This document shows, piece by piece, positions 36,101 through 48,100 of a stretch of DNA of 64,000 nt; position 1 is the first letter of the stretch, and each line of letters begins with the position of its first letter. The stretch is taken from NCBI RefSeq assembly GCF_000003815.2, contig NC_049993.1, forward strand, positions 246,001 to 310,000. Reading direction: 5' to 3'. Position numbers and translations under genes: made by a program. Source of the stretch: Branchiostoma floridae (Eukaryota; Chordata; Leptocardii; Amphioxiformes; Branchiostomatidae). The notes beneath the pieces were generated by a model, which did not search any database, was not told where the DNA came from, and worked only from the letters and a program-made list of their open reading frames with translations.

Positions 36101-39100
36101 TCTTTTCTAGCATGGAATTATGAAAATCTCAAGATGGCTTCTTGGCCAATGTTTGATTCATATCCTGAATGGTATACACAATGTCATGTACATGTAAGAT
36201 ATTGGCATATTTTTTTATTTGTTTGTGAAATGTCTTCCGGTGTGGCAAACTTGAGTGAAAAAGAAAAGAGAAAGAATTGACTTTTTCATGGACTTTCAGG
36301 TGTCGGAGTGTGGCTGGCCACCCAAACGTGCCCCGTCCTTGTCTAACTTATTTGCAATCTGCAAGAATATGCTGCAGTGGCTGAGACAGGATCCCAGGAA
36401 CATCTGTGTGCTGCATTGTTTGGTGAGTAGAAATGCCTCAACCAGGGCTCCAAATATCACCTGTGCTGTCCAGGTATACCTGCACCTAACCTACACTGGT
36501 CCATGTGCTGGATTTTATACATAAATGTCCTATGATGTAGGTGTGTATGGATTGTTATTAGCTGCATTGATACTGGCTATATAGATATAGATACAGATAT
36601 CGATAGGCATCAGTTATGCAAATTGTTACCTAACTTGCATAATTAATGAGAAATTGTTATTACAGTGCTAAATGATGTAAATTCCATTCTTGTGACATTT
36701 GGCGGCAACATGTACGTGAAGTTGAACATGCTGACATAAGTCATGCAAATTAGGGTCTCATTTACATAATTCATGAGACAATATTTGGTATAAAATATTG
36801 TTATTTTGGTATAGAAGATGATCAATTGATATATTTTATGCAAATGAGGACCTGAGATCAGAATCATCTTTATTGAGTCTTAGACATACAAATACAAGAT
36901 AAAAGACAGATTAAAATACCTAGCTCAGCCCTTTTTCTGGACTTACGACGTTCAGAGGGCGCAAGGTAAGACATATTAAAGAAAGAACAATTGTGTGCAT
37001 CGGACTGCTGAAAGACAAACTGTTTTAAAATTCTGTAAACATATTGCACAAGAAGATGGCAAAATTAACATATGATATTGCACTTTTTGAATATTGCACT
37101 ATTTCATATAAGGTTACAACTATCATGATCAGCAGCTTGAGAATAGACCCAGAGGTTTTTCCCACCCAACTGCATACTGCACACTTTCGTAACTTGCGTT
37201 TCAGCTGGCGGACTTCGCGTTCCTTGTGGCTTACAACACACAGAGATTTTAACTTCGAGCAGTTCTCGCTGTTAACCCATCCCCTACTACCAATTTCAAT
37301 AGTGACAAGAGTAGCTTTGTAGGTGCTGTGCATGTCAATTTCACTTAATAATTCCTCATATTTTGCCCGTTTCCTGTCCTCGGCACTACGGGCGTTTTTT
37401 TCGAAGGGTACAGTGAGTTCAATAACAGTTGGTGTTTGTTTGACCGGGTCTTGTATGGTTATGTCTGGGACAAGTGACGTGGGTAGAATGTCCAGTGGAA
37501 TGTGTACCCCCTGCCGCTGAATCTGCGCTCAAGTCGCTCCTGATAATCAATGAGAAACATTCATAATAGGTCACAAGTGATCGCCTTTCTTGCTAACAGC
37601 AATGTACTACAAATGTCCATCACTTAAAACAATCTTCATACATACAGCCAGGCAAAAGGATAGAACACAAATATAACACACCTACAGCAACAATTAAATA
37701 ATACTTAAAAACAATAAAACTGTTGCCATGGCAATATTTTTTATTCCCACACTTATTTGTATCATTGCTTTGTCTTTATTTCAGGATGGAAAAGTCTCTT
37801 CAGCTACTGTTGTGTGTGCTTTTCTGGTGTTCTGTAAGCTGTTCACCTCCCCTGAGCCAGCTCTCTACATGTTCAGTATGAGGAGGGCTCCTCCTGGCAT
37901 TGGCCCTTGCCATAAGAGGTAAGCAACTCAGCCTTTGCAGTCAGGATACTGATCGTCTTGTAAAATAACCTAATGAAAGTCAAAGTCAATCAGACAGCAT
38001 TTGGGGCGTACATTGTACATATTCAGTGACAACTTAGAAGGAGAAGAACATACTATGTACTAGATATCAGCTATAGATACATGTACATGTACAAGGACAT
38101 GTTTGCATGATTAATGAGAAATTGCTAATACCTTAGTGGCAATTTAATACATGTACATTATGCAAGTGGGTCGTAATGACCAGGTGGTTGACTTGAAGGG
38201 GTGGTCACTTGGGCAGGGTTCAAGGTAGCAGAACACAGTATCTATGCGCGACCCCCTAGGTCCATGACGCGGGTACATACAGTAGTATGGATAGACTTGT
38301 TGAAGGAGAGGTTGAAAGCCTTATTTGAGGTGCATCCCGATACATGTATAACCTGTGCTGCGTGGTCACGGAAGGTGTTGACTCTGATGAGACTGTTGAC
38401 GATGTGTCCATTTCCCTGTGTGCAGGTACATTGAGTATGTTTGTGATATGCTGGGGGACAGCGCAGTCCTTCCCCACAGCAGGCCGCTCATGCTGAAGGC
38501 TGTGGTGATGAAACCTGTTCCACTCTTCAACAAGCAGAGAACCGGCTGTAGGCCATTCTGCGAGGTGTACATTGGGGATGACAGGATTCTCACCACCTCA
38601 GAGGAGTATGAAAAAATGAGGTCAGCCTTATCTTTATTATAGGCTGTTCATATTAATTCACAACAGATGAGACATTTACTGCAGACACTGTAACTCAGTT
38701 GAAAAGCAATACATGTAGACTAGGCTGAAAATGTTTCTAGCACCTTTTTGATTCTTGTTACATGCTGCATTCAAGAATGGCCTGATGTGTCATTTAGTGT
38801 AGATTGAACGATTTACCTCATAATTCTTCGGCAGTATCTTTAAAACCATGGCACCAGAAAGATTGAAGTTGATGTTCCCCCATGCAGTGGTTTCTCAGTT
38901 GAAGATGGCCGTGTTGTTATCCCCGTGAACCTGCTGGTAACAGGAGATGTGGTGGTCCAGCTGTACCATGCTCGATCAACATTCGGCGGCAAGATGCAAG
39001 GCAAGGTCAGTTGACACAGATGGTAATAACTTCACTTAATGTACAAATTGCTATGTCTCAATGTGTTTTGTAATGTCCCACTTGGGTTAAAGTAGTGCTA

Positions 39101-42100
39101 ATATTACAGATGCTGGGAACACTAACTACCTTACTTACTCACTATCCAGTTTAGCGTCAGTTGTTCCTGCAGGGCTTGGATGTTGCGGGATGTCATTCGG
39201 GACTGATTGCTTATCTGCAGCTGCCTCTGTCAAGGGGGTTGGCCTCTTACATGTTCCGTTTGCGATTATCTTGCTTGACATTGTCTACCCATCTCCTCTT
39301 AGGTTGACCTCATGGTTATAACCTTTCTTGACCAGTTGTCACTGACCATTCTTTGCACGTGGCCATATCAGCAGAGTCTGATGTAATGCCAGATGTCATG
39401 GAGGCTGTGTAAACCTAGCCTACACCTAAGCTGTTCAGATGGCACTCTTTCAGACAGTCTTGTCCATCTGATCATGCTCAATCATGGCATTGTCACACCT
39501 CTCTAGCCTTCTGGAGTCTTTCTGCAGACATTGCCCAAGTCTCTGAGGCATACAACGTTACGATTCTGACACAGTAATTAAAGACATGACCACAGTTTAT
39601 GAACGGGATGTTGTATTGTGAAGATGCTCATGGAACCCCTTCCTAGCAGACTTAATCCTGGCTGTTACAGCATCTGCACAGCCGACAGACCGGCCAATAA
39701 TGTCATCCCGGTAACAAAAGGTGGGGACTGACTATCCTGAGGATTTTTGCGGAGACAGTGACTTCCTGTGTAGGAGGTTCAAGAGGGGGATGCGTAGTTG
39801 GCCCAATCACCGTAGCCAAAAATGTTTGATTGTAATGATGAATTGTTGGTATCAAAATCACACAATAGTTTACCAGTGCCCTGTGGATTGCTTTGTAGCA
39901 CAAATTGATTTTGATTATATTTTCTTGGGCATTCTATTAACTATACCTGACAAAATAAATCATCACTGTAACATCAGTGCAGAGAGGCACTGTGAATTTT
40001 CTGGCACATGTGCACAGTGCCTGAAAATGAATAATTCTGATATTTCCCATCCTAATCCCGGCAAAAATACTGTAAATGCAAATCTTAATTTCACTGGGAT
40101 CTAATTTTGCGGTAGCGGGAAAAGGGACTTTTCGCGGTGGTTTTAAATTCGCAGTAGCACCATGCACTGTAGTCTCTTACTGCCATGGAAAATGTTCGTG
40201 GTGGTTTTAAGTGTGCGGTCAAGAACATTAATAAATACTTTCTGCATTTACAGCATCGCCAACCCATCAAAATTATGATTGTGTATGCAAAGGGGACACA
40301 GTGTTTAAAATGTTTTAACCAACATGCATAGTTTACAGCTATTTGATGTTCCATTTAAACTGATCCTTACTGCATACTCAACATGAGATGGTAATCTCTA
40401 ACTTGTACCAAATTGAACATAGTGCATGTACCTAACTGTGTTGTTTTTATTCCAGGTGACGTCCATCAAGATGTTCCAGGTTCAGTTTCACACAGGCTTT
40501 GTTGATCCTAAAGCCTCTTCCATAACATTTTCCAAGTAAGAAGTTTCAATTAGAAATGATTCTAAAATGTATCCACAGGAACAGTTCAGTCTAAAATAAT
40601 GTGGCATTATCTAAACTATCTCTTGATATGTACCCCAGTGCCGTATAGATACCTACTGTGATGAGTGTACAATTCCTATCTTCTGGAGTGATGGCTTCTC
40701 TTGACTTGATTACATGTCAGCCCCCTCCCCCCTGCAAACTTTTCAAACTTGTATCTAGGCCACCTATTTTAGAAGTATTGGTAAGACTGATTTTTCCCAA
40801 GTTAAAGTGACATCTCATGAGAAATGCAGCAACTGTAAATGGTTAACATTGGAGTTTCTGGACATCTATCATCATCCCAAAAACTTCTATATTTTGGTAC
40901 CAACAGATGCAGAAAGGTTTAATCTGTTTTCCAAGTTTTAGAAGGTTTTGTTGTGTTTCTTTTGGGAATTAAGGTTCAACATTTCTTGTTTGACTGTCAA
41001 CCAGTCTTGGAGTGCTACTATGTGGTGTAGTGGAAGTATGTTTCATTATACGTGACATTGTACTATGCATACATGTATAACTTATTGGAAATCATGTTAT
41101 TGTTTTTTTCAAACCTGCTTCACTGAATCTCAAGATAAAATAGTAAGACAAAGAAGTAAAATTGATGTGCCTTAATTGACAATGATTTGTCTTAAAAGTT
41201 TTACAAAATCATGAGCAGCTGAAAACTGTACTGTCAATTATGGCCTTGATACATGTACAACATTGTTACTTGTACAAGCTAATGCCTATGGCTGAATAAA
41301 CGTGTGTATCTGTGGTGTATGTGTCCTTTCAGGTATGACCTGGATGCCTGTGACCTGGCTGACAAGTACCCAGACCTCTTCAGTGTAACCTTTGAGCTGT
41401 CTGTAGGACAGGAGCCACAGAAGAGGTCACCTGTCCCTTGGGAAAACTTTTCCCCAAAAGGCATCAATCCTAAGATTCTGTTCACTGCATCAGAAGAATA
41501 CTCACAGGCTATTGCTGACTTTGGTAAGCTTCGTACACACATTACACAGCTGTAAATCAAGGGGAGATGTTAGTTGACATATATGCATCGAGCTGGTGTG
41601 TTGCGCCGAAGGGGGTTATACCAGCTATATAGAATGATACAGATACAGATGCTTAGACACACTTGCCAAAAATCATTCAAATCTGTCAACCTGCCAGGTA
41701 ATAAGGCCATGTAGATTGGATATACATGTAGATGTAGGTTCATACGTTTTCGCATAGTGATTTTCATAAGGTTCGTACATTTTCACATAGCGATTCATGC
41801 AAATCTCATAGGGTTCGTGCAAATGCCTAGGCACTCTTGTGTATGGACTAGAAGTGTCAACCCTTTATGCCAGCCATATTTGACGGCTGTCTATCCAAAC
41901 AGACCCCGTACGGTTGGATGAATGGTTGATATACTACTATGTTTTGTCTTCATTGCTATCAACAACTGGGATGAAAGGATCATTTTGCTCAATACAACAT
42001 TTTGCCTGTTTTCCAGGTAAATTGCAAGCCACAAGTCAACCATCAGGGCTCCCAGCAGGTACGTTGTACATGTACTTCTGTATGTGGTGTGTGATATGTG

Positions 42101-45100
42101 GGTGTGTACCTACCCTACATATACCTACATTTGTAGTACGTTGACCTCCAGGTAGTCGGGGGACAAGGTAGACGTGAAGATAGATCATAGAGAGCTGTCT
42201 CCAGGCTCATCTTTGTGAGATGTGAAAGTGTCAATGTGAGACAGTAGGATTCTTATCAGAATGGTCACTCAACAGGAAAAAGTATTGTCGTGATGGAACA
42301 ATGAATTCACCATGATACCCATATAGATACTCGATGTGAAAGTATCACACTTACTACGTTTTAGTGCTTGTATGTTTGTGCTACATCAGTACATGACTGG
42401 TACAGGAAATTTAGGTACAGGTCGGGTCCAGGTCCAGAGGATCAGGTCCCGGTCCAGACCTGAACCTGAACCTGATTGTATGTGAAAACTTGTGAATGGG
42501 TGAGGGAGGAAATGGAGTGTTTACGTTGGTTTTGAGTCTGCGGTTAGTAGAGCTATTGTCACATACGCTGCACTTCTTGATAAATATACATGAGTATATT
42601 CATTGTTCAAAGATCGGGTCTCTGTTCAATTTATTTGTGCTTTAATTGTATGTCTTCATGCGTCTTCATTTAAGCAGTAACTCCATTACAACATAATATG
42701 TACAATGTATTAGGCTCTATGGCAGATAAAATGCACTCAAAGAATGCTGGGACAGTTTGTGGTCAATCCATGTTTATATTGTAGAGTTCACTGTGAAGCT
42801 TCCGCTGTAAAAACCGAAAACATAAACCACCTGAAACATTTCTGCATGTGTAGTATTATGGGACCTGATGTATTCATCAACAGGATTCCATAGAGGTCAC
42901 ATTGAACCTTACATCAGCTCTTTTCGCCATAGGTCGGACTGAGAGAGCAATGATCACCCCCTACCAGGACCACTCTGGCCAGGACAGTGATGCCTCGGAT
43001 GCTTCACCTTCACACTTTGACCAATCAGGAGAGCCTCCATCCCCCACAGAGGAACCAGAAGGACAGGTGGCGCAGTCTGCTGAAGAACACCTGGAACTGA
43101 TGGAGGAAGAAGAGTCTGATGATGAGTGGGCAGTCTGGTCCAGACAGAGGAGTGGGCAGGCAGATGGTGCTGATGCTGATGATACTGTCAGCCTCCAGCA
43201 GCTTGCTGAGGAGGAAGAGGGCACCAGCAAATCTGCATTTAACCTGTATAGCACCGACCTCCAAAGTACTGACACCTCTGCAGAGGGTGTTGCCATAGAT
43301 CTGCTGAATCTTGGAAGCGAGAACCCTGCTCCAGACATATTGGAGGGTAGTCGTGAGCATGGCCCTGACTTGTTGGGTGGTGGATTGAAGCCATCGCAAT
43401 CCAATGCAAGTAGTGTCAAGTCAAGTTTGGAGAACTTGAGCAACCTAAACCTCCTTTCAGGACCAGATCAGATTGACCCCAGAGCAAAGCAGAATGGATC
43501 ACAGATAGAGAACTTGCTTGGTGATACTTACGGGCCAATTCATCAGGACAAAGAGATAATACATCCCAAGGGTCCAAAGTCTTCACAAGGAATGTTTGAC
43601 CCATTTGCAGACTTCTCAAATGACAAAGTAGATGATACCACATTTGACCCATTCACTTCACCCTCCAAAAGCCAGTCAGGGAGCAGTCAGAAGAGCGCTG
43701 ATGATTTTTTCAAGGTCATGGAGAGCACACCCTCCCAGGGACCGTCTGAGACAGATCTGATGGGCACCTGGGGGCACCAAGCCAGTGCCACTCTTACCCA
43801 TGTGTCCACAGACCCTAATCTCTTAGGTACTTGGTCACCCAATACCTTCCATCAGAGCCACTCCCAGCCCAACCTCATGGCGTGGGGTGGCACTAGCCCT
43901 GGTAGCAGTGGAAAAAACACTCCCATCAGTCTGAGTGGGAGGACAAGTCCCGTCACTTCCCCCAGCCATCAGCCAAAACCAGCAGGCAAAGTCTACGACC
44001 CATTTGCAGACTTGGGGAACTTCAGGAGTCATCTGACTCCAGGAAACAACAGCGAGCCAGCAGCAGCTAAACAGGCAGGTAGCAGCTTTGCCTCCCCAGG
44101 GCAGGGAACTGCCTCCCCAGGGCAGGGGTGGGGTGGAGGTCAGCAGCAGCCATGGCAGCAGGCTGGCAGACCAATGGGAGGGCAGATTCCACAGTCATCT
44201 CCACAGCAGCAACAACAAGCATTCAAGTCCAAACCAAATTATAACATCAACCTACCAATGACAGATAAGGACAACAGATCCAGATGGAATCCCTCTGCAT
44301 ATGGTAAGATTTTTGTTCTTTTATTAAGCTTTTAAACACAGTCACATGTCATGAATCTTAACCCTGTAGCTGCTGCATATAAGCATGTGGCAAAAACATC
44401 GCAATTTAGAGTGTGTTTACTGTTATGACAAGGGTGATTACATGTAGACTTCATAGTTTTAGTCTTCAGTACCTAAATTGTGGAAGATATTTGAATTTCA
44501 CATCCAAAAACTTGTATATGATCTACATGTACCTGTATGCATCTGGCCTCTTCCTCTTTATTATTCTATAAAAAAAATTATGATTTTATCTCAACATTGT
44601 ACGATTGAATAGTGATGGACTAAATTAAGTCGTGAGCTTTTACTTGACACCATGGCCCTGCTTATTCCCTTCTGCATTCAAGGAGCTTCACAATGTTCAG
44701 GTGAGATGTGCCTGTTTATCTGTCTTGGACAACACAAGCTTTGCACTAATCAAGCAACTGTCACACAGACATCTTTCAATCATGCTCTGTCACAAAGACC
44801 TCAGCCATCTGTCAATCATGCTCTGTCACAAAGACCTCAGTCATCTGTCAATCATACTCTGTCACAAAGACCTCTGTCATCTGTCAATTATGCTCTGTCA
44901 CAAAGACCACAGTCATCTGTCAATCATGCTATGTCACAAAGACCTCAGTCATCTGTCAATCATGCTCTGTCACAAAGACCTCAGTCATCTGTCAATCATA
45001 CTCTATCTCAAAGACTTCACAGTCATCTGTCAATCATGCTCTGTCACAAAGACCTCAGTCATCTGTCAATCATGCTCTATCACAAAGACCTCAGTCATCT

Positions 45101-48100
45101 GTCAATCATACTCTATCTCAAAGACTTCACAGTCATCTGTCAATCATGCTCTGTCACAAAGACCTCAGTCATCTGTCAATCATGCTCTGTCACAAAGACC
45201 TCAGTCATCTGTCAATCATGCTCTGTCACAAAGACCTCAGTCATCTGTCAATCATGCTCTGTCACAAAGACCTCAGTCATCTGTCAATCATGCTCTGTCA
45301 CAAAGACTTCACAGTCATCTGTCAATCATGCTCTGTCACAAAGACCTCAGTCATCTGTCAATCATGCTCTGTCACAAAGACCTCAGTCATCTGTCAATCA
45401 TGCTCTATCTCAAAGACTTCACAGTCATCTGTCAATCATGCTCTGTCACAAAGACCTCAGTCATCTGTCAATCATACTCTATCTCAAAGACTTCACAGTC
45501 ATCTGTCAATCATGCTCTATTTCATAGACTTCACAGTCATCTGTCAATCATGCTCTGTCACGAAGACCTCACAGTCATCTGTCAATCATGCTCTGTCACG
45601 AAGACCTCACAGTCATCTGTCAATCATGCTCTGTCACAAGGACCTCAGTCATCTGTCAATCATGCTCTATCTCAAAGACTTCACAGTCATCTGTCAATCA
45701 TGCTCTGTCACAAAAACCTTAGTCATCTGTCAATCATGCTCTGTCACAAAGACCTCACAGTCATCTGTCAATCATGCTCTGTCACAATGACCTCACAGCC
45801 ATCTGTCAATCATGCTCTATCACAAAGACCTCAGTCATCTGTCAATCATACTCTATCTCAAAGACTTCACAGTCATCTGTCAATCATGCTCTGTCACAAA
45901 GACCTCACAGTCATCTGTCAATCATGCTCTGTCACAACGACCTCACAGCCATCTGTCAATCATGCTCTATCAGTCATATCAGAATCAGTCATAGCAATGC
46001 AGGTGTAGGTTCATGTGTGCTTTGGAGCTGTATGTTTTATGTGAATATCTAAATGTCAATGATACCTTTTATCTGGTGCCTGACTACTATAGGGAATCAG
46101 ACGAGGTAGAGTAGGATTGATTCCAGGTCATGCTGCCAAAGTAAAGGATCTCATCCTTGATCCATAGCCAGTTTTTCTGGTATAGGATCATGTAAAACTA
46201 ATAAGTAATGGGTATTGATATTATACAGGTGCACGTCCAAAGGTGGAAGAAACAGCTTTTGAAGACCTACTGTCCCAGCAGGGCTTTGCCTCCTCTGCTA
46301 AGAAAAGTGAGCGTGTCTCCTTGAAGGAGTTGAGGAAAGAACTTCGAGCAGGGGAAACAGACCCGCAGAAACTGAAGGTATATCACTGCACTGTTATGTA
46401 CTATTTTTTGCTTAACATTTGAAAGTGGGTTTTGTATGATGGATTCCTAATCAAATTTAATACAATAAACCTGCAATAAACCACACTTTTGTGCAATGCA
46501 ATGAGCACCATGATTTTGTGGAGCCCACAGCACCCTCATGGAGCCCCCCTGCCACTCTCATAGTAATGCTGTGGACGTTACACCAAAATATTACTCTCAT
46601 GTCCCTAATAAACGTACCGGGACGTTTATTTTTTTCAGCCTCACAATCCACCCGGTACGTTCTTATTTTGGACGGTACGTTTATTTTTTTTTCTGAAAAT
46701 TGGGGCTTTGCTTAGCCAGGACCCTCAAAGAGTTGAATTTTGGGGGTTTCTGCCCATATTTCCGCGGTATTTTTGCTCAAAATTCCCTATTTTTTCGGGC
46801 GAAACGGCGCGGATTTCCATGAGCGTGTACGCGTACGCCGTACTCTTTCGGTGATTTCGGTCGATCTCGCTATGACGCTACGAAGTAAATGTTGTTCTTG
46901 GGGGAAAATAAAACACCACACTGACGTTTTGAAATGCAATTTTTACATAAAGAACTTTTAGTTTTAATTTAGTAGTAGTTTATAGTCTCTGTTTACATCG
47001 TAAACCAGCACCTTCCACGAGGAATTTCCCGCCGGTCTTGTGGTTCCATGGCCGCTTTCGGCAGCGAGGCGGAAGAGTGATTCGTTCACATAATAAATGC
47101 TGGACGTAAAAATAACAACTATAACTTCGTTTCCCTTGTGATATGAGTTTTGACGCCGCAAATTCTCCCAAGCGACAGGAATTCGTCGGTAAAAACAGCA
47201 AGTTCATAATCATTTCTAAGCATCAAACCGCCATAACTTTCCTTTGTAGATGCATGTGCCATCATGCCGAGATGGTCACGTCGAAATAAAACTTTCTCTA
47301 CGTAGGCTTATTTCTTTGACAAAAATCAACCTCAGTCTAGTTTTCGCATAACTAACTTTCATTTAATAGATTTTAATCGTTTTTATACCGTAATCAATGT
47401 ATTTTATGCTACACATCAGGAATCTTGTTGCGATATTTTACCTTGGTAAAAATGGAGTCGTCCACTGACCCTTAGTGACCTTGTTTATCAGCTGCTGCGA
47501 CGCCATGTTAGAGAATAACGCAAAGACGGAGATTTCCATTTTTGGCCCGCGGAGTACGAAAATTTGGACAGCTTACATGCATTTCAAGAACCTAAAACAT
47601 CAGATACATGAACGGACGGTCTATTTGTAAAATCTGCCCATATAGCCTTCCAGTCTGCACAGAAATGACGATGTATAGAAGGGTAGAAGTGCAAAGAGTC
47701 TGAGATGAGAAAAAAAACGCCACGTGAATTCAACAACACTTGGCATAAAATCACATAATTTTGTGTAATGTTTCCTTTATTCAATGTCTCCTTCATAAAG
47801 AGTCCAAGTTGAACCGACATTTTGCTGATGTAGTACAGAAAAAAAACGTGATCCCCTCGTGGATAATTTACTATTTAGCGCAGCGTAACTTGGCCGGCCA
47901 CGCGCCCGTGACGGCAGTGTTGGCATAGCGGCCGGACTGAAAATCGTCTGGCCGCGATCGCATTCGACAGGTGACCGCTATAGACTATTTCTTAATGCTT
48001 AGGTCAAGGGGAAAAGTAGCATGGTCACAGTTAAATACATGTCAATTTGGTAATTTTCCGGGGGGTATGTTTATTCCGGGGGGTACGTTTATTAGATATT

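Noticed and set aside
37323-37520. Plus-strand 65-codon frame in GAK intron 14
   Set aside because: It is antisense to the nuclease-like fragment, which has the recognisable motif order.
42961-43652. Minus-strand open frames of up to 160 codons
   Set aside because: They are opposite the long GAK exon 21 and are composition-driven shadows.
44632-46008. 458-codon open frame (and two overlapping frames) as a repeat protein
   Set aside because: It is entirely a 36/39-bp tandem repeat inside a GAK intron whose flanking exons join in phase. The frames are open because the unit length is a multiple of three, and several frames are open at once.
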